Shown here one piece after another: positions 17,692 to 27,458 of a stretch of DNA of 64,000 bases (within the stretch, counting starts at the first letter, position 1; every line of letters starts with the position of its first letter). The translations under genes and the position numbers were made by a program. Source of the DNA: an uncultured Propionibacteriaceae bacterium (GTDB lineage: Bacteria > Actinomycetota > Actinomycetes > Propionibacteriales > Propionibacteriaceae); contig CALLVV010000001.1 in NCBI GenBank assembly GCA_938012815.1, positions 8,610 to 72,609 on the forward strand. Reading direction: 5' to 3'. The notes under the pieces were generated by a model, which was not told where the DNA came from, did not search any database, and saw only the letters and a program-made list of their open reading frames with translations.

Positions 17692-19425
17692 TCAATCAGC
17701 TTTGATCTCGGCCACCAGGGCGCCCGGGCCGGTGATGGTGTGGCCTTCAGGATCGTGCTCGCCCCACGCCGCCAGGACGACCCCACCCTCGACGGGGATC
17801 TTCACCAGCCTGCCCTGGGCCCGGGTGGCGGCCACCACGGTGGCGCCCCGTCGCATCAGGACCGTGTCCTCGTCCAGTACCTCCACCGACACCTCCGCCA
17901 GTGACCCCGAGGCCAGCTCCGGGCGGTCGCGGCGCAGCCGCAGCAATTCCTGGTACCAGGCCAGCATCCGGGCGTGGTCGGGTTCGGTGACCTCGTCCCA
18001 CCGCAGCGTCGCCGACTCGCGGGTCGCGGGCGACTGCGGGTCCGGGATCTTCGCGTCCCAGCCCATGCGTTCGAACTCGCGGGCGCGCCCCTCGGTCACC
18101 AGCGGACCCAGCTCCGGGCCGAGGTGGCTGAAGAACGGGAACGGCGTGGAGGCGGCCCACTCCTCGCCCATGAAAAGCAGCGGCGTGAACGGCGACAACA
18201 GGTACAGCGCTGCCGCGGCGGCCTGGCAGCCGAGCGGCACCGAGTGTGAGATCCGGTCTCCGACGGCCCGGTTACCCACCTGGTCGTGATTCTGCAACGA
18301 AACCACGAACGAGTGCCCGTCGTACAACTCCGAGGCGGGATCGACGGGCGCCCCCCAGTCCTGGCCGCGGAACGTCGAGAACCCGCCCTCATGGATGAAC
18401 ACCCGTGTGAGGGCCTGTTGCAGCACCTCAGCGGTGCCGAAGTCAACGTAGTAGCCGTCGCGTTCCCCCGTGAAGAAGGAGTGCAGCGCGTGGTGGACGT
18501 CGTCGGCCCACTGCCCGTCCATGCCCAACGCCCCCGGCACCGAACCTATCGGCGAGACCGTGGTGGGCTGGTTGCGATCCGACTCCGCGAACAGCGTGAG
18601 CTCGCGTCCCGTCTCCCGTTCCCAGGCGCGCGTCTCGTCGCTCAGCTCGGCCAGGTAGTGGCGCGGGGAGTCGTCCTGGAACTCGTGGACGGCGTCCAGG
18701 CGCAGCCCGTCCACCTGGTATTTCACCAGCCACTGCCGACACGCCCCCAGCAGGAAGTCGCGCACCTCGCTGCTGCCCGGCTGGTCCAGGTTGATGGCGT
18801 CCCCCCACGGGGTGTGGTGGGCGCTGGTGAAATACGGTCCGAACTGCGCCAGGTAGTTGCCCTCCGGACCCTGGTGGTTGTGGACGACGTCCAGGATCAC
18901 GCCGAGCCTGCGTGCATGGCAGGCGTCGATGAAGGCGATGAAACCCTCCGGTCCCCCGTAGGCCGCGTGCACCGCGTACTGGCCGACGCCGTCGTAACCC
19001 CAGCCCTGCTTGCCGGGGAAGTCGGCGACGGGCATCACCTCGACGGCCTGCACCCCGAGATCCACCAGGTGATCCAGGTGCGTGATGGCCGCCTCGAAGG
19101 TGCCCTCCGGGGTGAAGGTGCCGATGTGCAACTCGTAGCCGACCGCACCCCGCAGGTCCGCGCTGAAGGTGACGGGGCGGTCGAACAGCGTCGGATCGAC
19201 GATACGACTCGGCCCGTGCGGGCCGTCGGGCTGGCTGAGGCTCCGGGGGTCGGGGAGCAGCATCCCGCCGTCGATCCGGAACTGGTACAGCGTTCCGGGC
19301 GGCAGCGGTTCCGACCACCACCAGCCGCCATCGCCGCGCGCCATGATCGTCTCGGTGCCATCGACGACGACCTCCACCATGCCGGCGTCGGGTGCCCACA
19401 CCTCGGGACGGGTGATGTCTCGCAT
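17692..19425 (-). CDS. treZ: Malto-oligosyltrehalose trehalohydrolase
   Basis: A 577-aa GH13 enzyme that releases trehalose from maltooligosyl-trehalose. An N-terminal carbohydrate-binding-like beta domain (VWAPDAGMVEVVVDG) is followed by the TIM barrel. The barrel has nucleophile Asp244 in GLRLDAVH, acid/base Glu281 in FAESDRNQP and the transition-state Asp381 in LQNHDQVGN. The family marker GWGYDG is at about residue 141. It lies 58 bases downstream of treY in the same direction, forming the TreYZ pathway that converts glycogen or maltodextrin to trehalose. The GlgX-type enzyme at 37019 could supply debranched chains. Confidence 0.96.
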   Translation of the reverse strand: MRDITRPEVWAPDAGMVEVVVDGTETIMARGDGGWWWSEPLPPGTLYQFRIDGGMLLPDPRSLSQPDGPHGPSRIVDPTLFDRPVTFSADLRGAVGYELHIGTFTPEGTFEAAITHLDHLVDLGVQAVEVMPVADFPGKQGWGYDGVGQYAVHAAYGGPEGFIAFIDACHARRLGVILDVVHNHQGPEGNYLAQFGPYFTSAHHTPWGDAINLDQPGSSEVRDFLLGACRQWLVKYQVDGLRLDAVHEFQDDSPRHYLAELSDETRAWERETGRELTLFAESDRNQPTTVSPIGSVPGALGMDGQWADDVHHALHSFFTGERDGYYVDFGTAEVLQQALTRVFIHEGGFSTFRGQDWGAPVDPASELYDGHSFVVSLQNHDQVGNRAVGDRISHSVPLGCQAAAAALYLLSPFTPLLFMGEEWAASTPFPFFSHLGPELGPLVTEGRAREFERMGWDAKIPDPQSPATRESATLRWDEVTEPDHARMLAWYQELLRLRRDRPELASGSLAEVSVEVLDEDTVLMRRGATVVAATRAQGRLVKIPVEGGVVLAAWGEHDPEGHTITGPGALVAEIKAD

Positions 19426-19483
19426 GAATGCTCCTCGGATCAGGGTTCGGGGTGGCTGTCGGTGCTCGTACGCTGGGCTCGTA

Positions 19484-22021
19484 TCAGTCGACCTGATGGA
19501 CGAGCAGGGCGACGGGCAGCCGGTCGAGGATGTCGGCCAGCGGCGTGGCGCCCCCCGGGTACTCGCGCCCGCTCAGGACGTCGCGGAACCGCAGGTTCGG
19601 CAACACCAGTTCGGCGTCGCCCCAGCCCTCCTCATTGAGCCCAGACTGCACCCGGGTGGCCACCGTGATGGCCACCGGGGTTTCCGAATCCCTGTATCCG
19701 CGTTCGAACACTACCGCGTGGCCGGTGTTCAGCGACACCGACCGGTAGTCGGCGTCCGGGCCGCGGAACGCCTCCGGGTGGTCGCGGCGCAGCAGCAGGG
19801 CGCGCGACGTCACGAGAAGTTTCTCCGCGTCCAGGTCGGCGGGCGGGTTCATGTCCAGTGCCGTCAGCACCCCGGAGCGGCGGTAATAGTCGATGGGACG
19901 GCGGTTGTCCGGATCCACCAGTGACAGGTCCACCACCTCGCAACCCTGGTACAGGTCCGGGACCCCGGGCATGGTGAGCTGGATCAGCTTCTGCCCCAGG
20001 ATGTTGGCGCGCACCGAGGGGAAGGTCAGTTCCGTGAACGCATCCAGCGCGGCCCCCACCTCCGGGGTGGTGAGGCAGGTGGTCGCGAACTCGATGACGG
20101 CCTCCTCGTAGTCCTCGTCGGGGGAGGTCCAGCTGGTGTGGAGCTTCGCCTCCCGCATGGCCTTGGTCAGGTATCGCGTGAGGCGGTCGGCGGAGATCGC
20201 CTCGGCTCCCGCTGCCGTGCCGGGCAGCGTCCAGGTGGCCGCGAGGGTCTGCCACAGGAACAGCTCCGTGCCGCCGTCGAGCAGCGAGGGACGCAGCTCG
20301 GTGGTGGCGGCCCGCAACTCACCGACGCAGTGCTCCCACTCGCGCGGGTACTCGGTGAGGACCGCCAGCCGGGCGCGTACGTCCTCGCTGCGTTTCGTGT
20401 CGTGGGTGGACAGGGTGGTCATGCTGGTGGGCCAGTCGGCGGCCAGGGCGCGGCAGAAACCGTGGAAGTCATCCTGGTTGATGCCGATGATGTTCGGGTC
20501 GGAGCCGACTTCGTTGACGCCGATGAACCGGTTCCAGCGGTAGAAGGCCGTGTCCTCCTTCGACTTGGCCATCACCGGCCCGCACGTCTGGGCGAAACGG
20601 ACCATGAACTCGGCCCGCAGGTCCGACGAGTTGTGGGCGCGACCCGGCAGCTGGTTGAGGATCTCCGATGGCGCGGGCAGTGTCTCCGCGCCCCCCATGT
20701 CGGCCTCCCCGGTCTCGCCGAGGGCCAGCGCCACGACGAGGTCGAGGGCGTCCAGTTCATCGATCGTGAGGTACTCCCTGGCCTTGGTCGCGGCCTCGAC
20801 GATGATCTCCCGCTCCGATTCCTGGGTCACCCGGCCCGGCTCGACATAGGCGCGGTAGCGGCTGAACTGGTACAGCAACTCGCGGATGGCGTGGTTGAGC
20901 TGTCGGCGGGTGTGGTCGCGCAGCCGGATGTCGCCGTCGCAGATCGCCATCGCGATGTTGACCAGGCGGTTCAGCTCCGTGAACAGAGACTCCTTGACGA
21001 CGGTGCGTTTGGCGTTGAGCACGGTGGAGGCGAAACCGTCACCGGACCCTGACATGCGTTCCCACAGGTCGGTGAGCCTCGGAACGCTTCCGGGGACGTG
21101 GAACAGGCCCGCGACCCGCAGCAGCGAGTCGTAGCCGGTGGTTCCCGCGCACTCGAAGTCGGCGGGGAGCGTCTCGTCGTATTCGAGGATCTTCTCCGCC
21201 ACCACCCAGCAGCCGCCCGTGGCGCGCTGCAGGTCCGCGAGGTACTGGCGGGGATTGGCCAGGCCGTCGATGTGGTCGATGCGGAAACCGTCGATGAGGC
21301 CCTCGGCGTGGAGCTGGATCAGTGTGCGGTGGGTGGCCTCGAAGATGGCCGGGTCCTCGACGCGGATGGCCGCCAGGGTGTCGACGTCGAAGAAGCGGCG
21401 GTAGTTCAGCTCCTCGCTGCCGATCCGCCAGTAGGCCAGGCGGTACCACTGTCTCTCCAGCAGTTCGTCGAGGGGAAGGTCCTCGGTGCCGGGGCGGACG
21501 GGGAAGACGTGGTCGTAGTAGGTGACCACGGGTTGCTCATCGCCGTTGATGACGTCCGTGGTGAGGCTGATGTGTTCCAGTTCCCGGCCGATCCGGTTGC
21601 CGAGCACCGGCATCAGGATGGTCTGGGAGTCGGTCATGTCGAGGTCGAACCAGTCCGCGTACGCCGATTCGGGGCCGCGCCGCAGCACGTCCCACAGCGC
21701 GTGGTTGTGCCAGATCGGGGTGGGGACCGCCATGTGATTGGGCACCACGTCGACGATGACGCCGATGCCCTGCTCATGGGCGGCCTGTGACAGTCGTCGG
21801 AAGGCCTCCTCCCCACCGCACTCCTCCGAGATGCGGGAGTGATCCACGACGTCGTAGCCGTGGGTGGAGCCGGGGGAGGCCTGCAGGATCGGGGAGCAGA
21901 ACAGGTGCGTGACGCCCAGTGTGTGCAGGTAGGGCATCCACGCCGCGGCATCGTCGAAGGTGAAACCGCCGTGCAGCTGCATCCGGTAGGTCGAGTTCGG
22001 TACGGTCCTGTTGGTCTCCAC
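19484..22021 (-). CDS. treY: Malto-oligosyltrehalose synthase
   Basis: An 845-aa GH13 family enzyme that isomerises the terminal alpha-1,4 bond of maltodextrins to alpha-1,1. The N-terminus STYRMQLHGGFTFDDA, the SPILQASPGSTHGYDVVDH stretch, the nucleophile Asp249 in GFRIDHIDG, the acid/base Glu276 in WVVAEKILE and the STHDTKRSED motif are all diagnostic. Length is slightly above the usual 720-830. The start ATG (METNRTVPNS) fits the family. It is the first gene of the treYZ operon. Confidence 0.96.
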   Translation of the reverse strand: METNRTVPNSTYRMQLHGGFTFDDAAAWMPYLHTLGVTHLFCSPILQASPGSTHGYDVVDHSRISEECGGEEAFRRLSQAAHEQGIGVIVDVVPNHMAVPTPIWHNHALWDVLRRGPESAYADWFDLDMTDSQTILMPVLGNRIGRELEHISLTTDVINGDEQPVVTYYDHVFPVRPGTEDLPLDELLERQWYRLAYWRIGSEELNYRRFFDVDTLAAIRVEDPAIFEATHRTLIQLHAEGLIDGFRIDHIDGLANPRQYLADLQRATGGCWVVAEKILEYDETLPADFECAGTTGYDSLLRVAGLFHVPGSVPRLTDLWERMSGSGDGFASTVLNAKRTVVKESLFTELNRLVNIAMAICDGDIRLRDHTRRQLNHAIRELLYQFSRYRAYVEPGRVTQESEREIIVEAATKAREYLTIDELDALDLVVALALGETGEADMGGAETLPAPSEILNQLPGRAHNSSDLRAEFMVRFAQTCGPVMAKSKEDTAFYRWNRFIGVNEVGSDPNIIGINQDDFHGFCRALAADWPTSMTTLSTHDTKRSEDVRARLAVLTEYPREWEHCVGELRAATTELRPSLLDGGTELFLWQTLAATWTLPGTAAGAEAISADRLTRYLTKAMREAKLHTSWTSPDEDYEEAVIEFATTCLTTPEVGAALDAFTELTFPSVRANILGQKLIQLTMPGVPDLYQGCEVVDLSLVDPDNRRPIDYYRRSGVLTALDMNPPADLDAEKLLVTSRALLLRRDHPEAFRGPDADYRSVSLNTGHAVVFERGYRDSETPVAITVATRVQSGLNEEGWGDAELVLPNLRFRDVLSGREYPGGATPLADILDRLPVALLVHQVD

Positions 22022-22111
22022 CCCTTCACTCTACGCAAGGCCTGCGAGCACGTGCCGGCCTGCCGGGTTCTTCGGGCTCCGGATCGTGCGTCGGCAGGGG
22101 TTGTGGCCATG

Positions 22112-22161
22112 AAGCTGGTTGAGCGGGCCGCGACAAGGAGATCGGCCCACCCAACCAGCTT
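22112..22161. terminator. Terminator hairpin downstream of the SGNH hydrolase gene
   Basis: The arms AAGCTGGTTG and CAACCAGCTT extend inward through GGGCCG/CGGCCC. The hairpin lies just past the stop of the minus-strand gene at 22168. The arm AAGCTGGTTG recurs in other intergenic regions of the window. Confidence 0.55.
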
Positions 22162-22167
22162 TTCGGA

Positions 22168-23631
22168 TCAGAAGTGGCCGTTGGAGACGTCGGGCGGAGG
22201 GGTTGTCGGGATTCCGTTGGTGTCATCGCAGCTGTCGCCGATGCCGTCGCCGTCGTAGTCGGTTTGGCCGTAGTTGCGGACGGTGGGGCAGTTGTCGGTG
22301 TCGTCGGGGATGCCGTCGCCGTCGGTGCTGATGTCGACCCGGGTGGTGGCGGTGGAGGTGGCTCCGGTCGAGTCGGTCACCCGGACGGTCACGGTGCCGG
22401 AATGGGCGGTGTCCCAGGTGTGTTCGTGGGTCGGGGTGGTGGTTGACACCTCGAAGCTGCCGTCGCCGTCGAGGTCCCACTCGTAGCTGGTGATGTCGCC
22501 GTACGCGGAGTAGGAGCCGCGGGCGTCCAGGGTGAGGGACGTCCCGACGGTGCGGTTGTAGGGGCCGTCGAGCCAGGCGAACGGTTCGCCGGTGTTCTGT
22601 GTGGCGCTGATCTCGCGTGTGAAAGTGGCCGGATCCACCGCTTTGGCCAGGGCCTCGGCCATCTTCTGATGACCGGTCTTGTTCGGGTGATACCACTCGT
22701 TGATGTCCCCGGAGAAGATGACTTGCTCCCCTTTCTCGGGGTCATAAGCTCCTTCGGTTTGGTAGTACCTGTTGAGCCAGCCGACACCATTGATGCCCGT
22801 GTGGTAGGAAGGATTGGGCTCATGATCCTTGAAGTCTGTCCGGATTGAGGAGACGTGGTGCACGGTGTGGTGGCTTCCGTCATTGTTCGCATTCCAGTCC
22901 TGAACCGTTTTTTCCTGAGCAGCGAACAAGTAGCCCTCAGCATCCATCGTCATGCCGACGCTCGGGTAAACGTATTTTCTGGCACATTTGGTCGACGGGG
23001 GTTCCTTGTATTTGAGGCATTTGCCGAATACGAAGCGCGGGGAATCCATGATGATGTTTGGATTTCCCATCAGGACTATCTGTGCATGATTGTCCGGAAG
23101 GTGGGCCTCGAGGTCCTTCAGCAGCGCCTCGGTTTTTTCCTTGAATTGTCCTCCCTTCGTGAAGGCCAGGGAGGCGTCTATGCTTTTTCCGCAGTTGTAT
23201 GGATCGTGCAGGAACATCACGAAACAGTCCCGGGCGATTTCTCTGAAGTGTCCCTCGTTGTCTCCCAGACTGAGTACGATGAGGTCACTGTCCTTGCGGA
23301 CCTGAGGGATCTGCTCGGTCCTGACGGTGTCGGTCGTCGCTCCGGAAGACGCCAGGTTGTGGTAGGCCGTTGCTATGCCTTGGTCGCGAAGCGAATTGAC
23401 GTAAAGCTGCCCCCAGTTGTTGTGGCTCCGGTAGCTCTTCGACGAGTTGTCATCGTAGTAGTCGCCTGCGCCATTGCCGGCTGCGAGGGAGTCTCCGAGC
23501 ACGGTCACCACCGCGGCCTTCCCGCTACTGGGTGGTGGATCCGCGCTTGCGGAGTGCGTCGGTGCGAAGGTGGCGCAGAGGGCCAGCGCCAGCAGGATCA
23601 GAGGGATCTTGTTCTTGAGAGTCATTTTCAT
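22168..23631 (-). CDS. Secreted SGNH/GDSL hydrolase with PKD and thrombospondin-3-like repeats
   Basis: A secreted protein of about 487 aa. ATG 23631 (MKMTLKNKIPLILLALALC) is chosen because AGGAAA precedes it and a Sec signal peptide ending SASA-DPP follows. The esterase block I, VTVLGDSLAAGNG, supplies the Ser nucleophile, and HPNKTGHQ supplies the catalytic His region. A PKD-type beta domain follows (WDLDGDGSFEV, TVTVRVTDSTG). The tail is of calcium-binding type-3 repeats (DGDGIPDDTDNCP, DYDGDGIGDSCDD). The substrate could be a host or bacterial acyl ester or lipid (inference). GC content of the catalytic half is lower than in its neighbours, and a transposase fragment lies upstream, hinting at acquisition. 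Confidence 0.88.
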   Translation of the reverse strand: MKMTLKNKIPLILLALALCATFAPTHSASADPPPSSGKAAVVTVLGDSLAAGNGAGDYYDDNSSKSYRSHNNWGQLYVNSLRDQGIATAYHNLASSGATTDTVRTEQIPQVRKDSDLIVLSLGDNEGHFREIARDCFVMFLHDPYNCGKSIDASLAFTKGGQFKEKTEALLKDLEAHLPDNHAQIVLMGNPNIIMDSPRFVFGKCLKYKEPPSTKCARKYVYPSVGMTMDAEGYLFAAQEKTVQDWNANNDGSHHTVHHVSSIRTDFKDHEPNPSYHTGINGVGWLNRYYQTEGAYDPEKGEQVIFSGDINEWYHPNKTGHQKMAEALAKAVDPATFTREISATQNTGEPFAWLDGPYNRTVGTSLTLDARGSYSAYGDITSYEWDLDGDGSFEVSTTTPTHEHTWDTAHSGTVTVRVTDSTGATSTATTRVDISTDGDGIPDDTDNCPTVRNYGQTDYDGDGIGDSCDDTNGIPTTPPPDVSNGHF

Positions 23632-23923
23632 TGCTGTTTTCCTGGAAAATTGGAACACTCGAAACGGATGCGTTTTTCTTGAACGCATCCTTGGAGGTGG
23701 TTCAAAAATTGAAACAATGAGCCATGGCCCTTGCAGGCTTTTGTGGCTGTAATCCTAGCCCTTTGTGGGGTTGGAAACTCGAAGCTGCTTCGCGTGTCGC
23801 CATGAAATGGGTCCTCGAGTCTCGGATCCGTTGTGGCCAGCAGGCCGCGGAGAGATGATCTGGTTGAATTGACAATGTTCTTCGCGCTGGGCGAGGCGGC
23901 CCGTGGCGAAGGGTCGTGTCGCG

Positions 23924-24150
23924 TCAAGACCGCCCCGTGCTTATCTGGATGATTGGTGTCAAAGGGCCTGGTTGGCGGTTGTGGCGAAGAACATGCCAGG
24001 TCCTGAGGGTGCGCGATGACTTGCTCAACGGGATGGCGAATACGGTTGATGGTCGTGTTGTTTCTTCTACTGGCGTCGGTGAGTTCACCATGGGCGGGTT
24101 TCCGGGTGGGGGTGATCATTCCCAGTCCGATATAGCCCTTGTCTCCACTA
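23924..24150 (-). pseudogene. C-terminal remnant of an IS5-type (DDE_Tnp_4) transposase
   Basis: GDKGYIGLGMITPTRKP, then ELTDASRRNNTTINRIR, is the C-terminal catalytic end of HARBI-like IS5-group transposases. Reading then needs one frame change (near AHPQD/AHLKT) to continue as TWHVLRHNRQPGPLTPIIQI and stop at 23924-23926. The N-terminal two thirds are absent and no terminal inverted repeats were found. The 23632-23923 interval beside it holds no gene, only the presumed promoter of the SGNH gene. Confidence 0.75.
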
Positions 24151-24251
24151 TGGTTTCGAGCGTCGAGGACCTTGAGGGATCCAGGCGATGTGTCCGGGGA
24201 GGAGGGCACTCAGGGTCCGGCGCAACCACCTTCACCGGGGGTGGTGTCGAC

Positions 24252-25697
24252 TCAGCCCTGCGACTGCTGGTCCTTCCACCAGGTCAGCAGCAGGTCGCGG
24301 GCCTCGTCCTCGGGGAGGGGGCCGTTTTCCATGCGGTGGTTCAGGAGGAATTTGTACGCCCTCCCGACCTCCGGGCCCGGTTTGATGCCCAGGATCTCCA
24401 TGATCTGTGCCCCGTCGAGGTCTGGGCGGATGGCCTTCATCTCCTCCTGCGCGGCCAACTCGTCGATGCGCCACTCCAGCTCCTCGTAGTTGCGGCGCAG
24501 CCGGGTGGCCTTGTTGCGGTTGCGGGTGGTGCAGTCGGCGCGGGTGAGGATGTGGAGACGTTCCAGTTCGTCACCGGCGTCGCGCACGTAGCGACGCACA
24601 GCCGAGTCGCTCCAGGAGGCCTCGCCGTAGCCGTGGAACCGCAGGTGCAGCTCCACGAGCTTCGCCACCGACTTCACCGTCGCCGTCGGGTACTTCAACG
24701 CCTTGAGGCGCTTGGTCACCAGCTTCGCACCCACCACGTCGTGATGGTGGAAGGTCACCTTCGAGCCCTCGAAACGGCGGGTGGCGGGTTTGCCGATGTC
24801 GTGCAGCAGGGCAGCCAGCCGGTTGACGACGTCGGGTTGGTGGCCGCGTGCCTTCTCCAGGTCGATGGCCTGCTCCAGCACGGTCAGCGAGTGCGCGTAG
24901 ACGTCCTTGTGGCGCATGTGTTCGTCGCGTTCCAGGCGCAGCGCGGGCAGTTCCGGCAGGAAGTGTTCGGCCAGGCCGGTGCGCACCAGGAGATCCAGGC
25001 CCTCGCGGGGGGAATCGGTGAGCAGTAGACCCGTCAATTCGGCCTGTACGCGCTCCGCGGAGACGATGGTGATGCGTTCGGCCATCTCCCTCATGGCTTC
25101 CTGGACCTCCGGCGCCACCCGGAACCCCAGCCTTGACGCGAATCGCGCTGCCCGCATCATGCGCAACGGGTCGTCACCGAACGACACCTCCGCAGGGGCG
25201 GGGGTGCGCAGGACGCCGTCGGCGAGGTCGCGCAACCCACCCCACGGGTCGACGAACTCGCCCGCCATCACGTCCACGGCCATGGCGTTGACGGTGAAGT
25301 CGCGACGGACGAGGTCCTCCTCGATTCGCTCCCCGAAGGCGACGATCGGTTTGCGGGAGCCGGGTTCGTAGGCGTCGGCGCGGAAAGTGGTGACCTCGAT
25401 CTGCCACTCCCTGTCATCCTCGCGTTTCATGGCGCCGATGGTCCCGAAGTCGCGCCCGATGTCCCAGGTGGCAGAGGCGAAGTCGTCAAGGATGGCGTGG
25501 GTTTCGGCGGGTTTTGCGGAGGTGGTGAAATCCAGGTCGTGGCCCAGCCCACCCAGCATCGCGTCACGCACGGAACCGCCGACGAGGTACAGCCGGTGTC
25601 CCGTGGCGTCGAAACGGGAACCGAGGTCGCCTACGATCGGTGAGATTCGGAGCAACTCGGAGACGGCGTTGCGCTGGGCTTGGGTGAGGTCTGGCAC
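24252..25697 (-). CDS. cca: CCA-adding tRNA nucleotidyltransferase
   Basis: Adds or repairs the 3'-CCA of tRNAs. The head motif LVGGSVRDAMLG with LDFTT provides the nucleotidyltransferase aspartates. RRDFTVNAMAVD, the RFASRLGF motif and the HD-domain LAALLHDIGKPATRR follow, the pattern of actinobacterial CCA enzymes with an HD domain. I chose GTG 25697 (VPDLTQAQRNAV), which fits the family N-terminus; a GTG at 25790 would add 31 basic residues. It stands alone on the minus strand. Confidence 0.93.
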   Translation of the reverse strand: MPDLTQAQRNAVSELLRISPIVGDLGSRFDATGHRLYLVGGSVRDAMLGGLGHDLDFTTSAKPAETHAILDDFASATWDIGRDFGTIGAMKREDDREWQIEVTTFRADAYEPGSRKPIVAFGERIEEDLVRRDFTVNAMAVDVMAGEFVDPWGGLRDLADGVLRTPAPAEVSFGDDPLRMMRAARFASRLGFRVAPEVQEAMREMAERITIVSAERVQAELTGLLLTDSPREGLDLLVRTGLAEHFLPELPALRLERDEHMRHKDVYAHSLTVLEQAIDLEKARGHQPDVVNRLAALLHDIGKPATRRFEGSKVTFHHHDVVGAKLVTKRLKALKYPTATVKSVAKLVELHLRFHGYGEASWSDSAVRRYVRDAGDELERLHILTRADCTTRNRNKATRLRRNYEELEWRIDELAAQEEMKAIRPDLDGAQIMEILGIKPGPEVGRAYKFLLNHRMENGPLPEDEARDLLLTWWKDQQSQG

Positions 25698-25959
25698 GGG
25701 CGAAGAGTCTACGCGGGAGCGGAGGGCGACTCCTCGTTTCCGTTTTGTTTCCCGCCCCTCGACACTGTTCTGCCGGCCATGGCGGCTCACTCCCCGAGAG
25801 CCAGGTCAGGGACGTGGTGCGAGGTGATCCGCGACACATTCGATGGTCGCGTGACGCGGATCCCTCGCGACAGCAACAATAACAGCACATCCCTCTTTCG
25901 GAATTGGGTGGGGGTGGGTTACGCTCGTCGCTCATGCCCGAGTCGTGTGAGAGGTGAGC

Positions 25960-26793
25960 ATGAGCACGGAATCGAAACAGGCAGGGGGCAAGGGGGAACG
26001 GTCGGGGCCGGAGGCCGCCCGGATGCAGGGGCACTGGCTTCTGGCGAAGCTGGGCAAAAGCATCCTCAGGCCCGGTGGACGGATGCTCACCGCGAAGCTG
26101 CTGGAGCAGGCGAAACCCGCCGGTGACGACGACATCGTGGAGCTCGGACCCGGCGTCGGCGCCACCGCTGAGGTGCTGCTGCGCGCCAACCCGAGGTCCT
26201 ACCGGGGCGTCGACCCCAACCCGGAGGGTCGCGACGCCGTCAAGGACATCATCGGGAAACACCCCCGGGCCGACTATGTCGTCGCCGACGCCCGCGACAC
26301 GGGACTCGACGACGCCTGCGCCGACCTCGTCGTCGGCGAGGCGATGCTCACCATCCAGGACGACGCGGGCAAGAACGCGATCGTCGCGGAGGCCGCGCGG
26401 CTGCTGCGTCCCGGGGGCCGCTACGCCATCCACGAAATGGCGTGGCTTCCCGACCGCACCGACGAGGAACGCGAAACCGCCCGCCGGGAACTCTCCCGCG
26501 TCATCAAGGTCGGTGCCCGGCCTCTGACCCTGGAGGGCTGGACGGAACTGCTCGCCACCCACGGACTCGAAGCCGAATGGCACGACCGCGCGCCCCTCCA
26601 CCTCCTCGAACCCCGGCGCATCGTCTCCGACGAGGGCCTGTGGGGTGCGCTGCGGTTCTGGAACAACGCTCGCCGACTCCCCGGCGCCCGCGACCGGCTC
26701 AAGGCGATGCGGCAGGGATTCCAGCTCCAGGGGAAACTGATGGGCGGCATCGTCATCCTCGCCCGCAAACCTGGAGCGGCGAGCACCCGATGA
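25960..26793 (+). CDS. Class I SAM-dependent methyltransferase
   Basis: A 277-aa protein. GAGGTGAG precedes the ATG. Motif I is VELGPGVGATAEVL, followed by YRGVDPNPEGRD, and a late LLRPGGRYAIHEMAW matches Methyltransf_11-type small-molecule methyltransferases. The substrate is unknown. Its stop overlaps the start of an ABC transporter ATPase by four bases, and two further overlaps tie four genes into one operon. The methyl acceptor is therefore probably related to what that transporter imports (inference). Confidence 0.85.
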   Translation: MSTESKQAGGKGERSGPEAARMQGHWLLAKLGKSILRPGGRMLTAKLLEQAKPAGDDDIVELGPGVGATAEVLLRANPRSYRGVDPNPEGRDAVKDIIGKHPRADYVVADARDTGLDDACADLVVGEAMLTIQDDAGKNAIVAEAARLLRPGGRYAIHEMAWLPDRTDEERETARRELSRVIKVGARPLTLEGWTELLATHGLEAEWHDRAPLHLLEPRRIVSDEGLWGALRFWNNARRLPGARDRLKAMRQGFQLQGKLMGGIVILARKPGAASTR

Positions 26794-27458
26794 CCACCAA
26801 CCTCGTCCTCGACGACGTCACCCTGGTGCGCGGCGGCAACACCCTCGTTGACGGCCTCAGCCTGGTGGTCGCGCCCGGACGGATCCTCGCCGTCACGGGA
26901 GCCTCCGGGGCGGGAAAGACCACGCTGCTGAAGGCCATCTCGGGCCTCAGCCCCTGCGACCGCGGATCGGTGACGCGACCCGAGGGGCGGCTGGCGCAGG
27001 TGTTCCAGGAACCCCGGCTGCTGCCCTGGTACAGCGCCCATCGCAACGTCGCCCTGGTGGTCGGCGGTGAAACCCCGGACCTGATCGCCCAGCAGTGGCT
27101 GGCCCGCGTCGACCTCCAGCAGGCCACCCACATGTATCCCCGGCAGCTGTCGGGCGGCATGCGGCAGCGGGTCGCGATCGCGCGCGCCATGGCCACCAGC
27201 CCCACCCTGCTGCTCGTCGACGAACCTTTCTCCGCCCTCGACAAACCCCTCGCCACGACCCTGCGAACCGATCTCGTGCAGCTGCTCGCGGAACAGGAGG
27301 TCGTGACGGTGTGGGTCACCCACGACCCCGAGGAGGCCGACGACGTCTCCCACCTCCACCTTCATCTCGACGGGCCGCCCGGCACCTGGCAGCTCACCGC
27401 TGAGACCGCCCCCGTCCCTGATCCCGAAGAATCCACCCCTCACGAGGAGACATCATGA
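26790..27458 (+). CDS. ABC transporter ATP-binding protein (NitT/TauT type)
   Basis: A 222-aa ATPase with Walker A GASGAGKTTL, Q-loop VFQEPRLLPW, signature LSGGMRQRVAIARA, Walker B LLLVDEPFSALD and H-loop VWVTHDPEE. The FQEPRLLPW sequence is typical of SsuB/TauB-like importers of sulfonates, nitrate or small organic ligands. It is translationally coupled to both neighbours by 4-base overlaps. Confidence 0.9.
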   Translation: MTTNLVLDDVTLVRGGNTLVDGLSLVVAPGRILAVTGASGAGKTTLLKAISGLSPCDRGSVTRPEGRLAQVFQEPRLLPWYSAHRNVALVVGGETPDLIAQQWLARVDLQQATHMYPRQLSGGMRQRVAIARAMATSPTLLLVDEPFSALDKPLATTLRTDLVQLLAEQEVVTVWVTHDPEEADDVSHLHLHLDGPPGTWQLTAETAPVPDPEESTPHEETS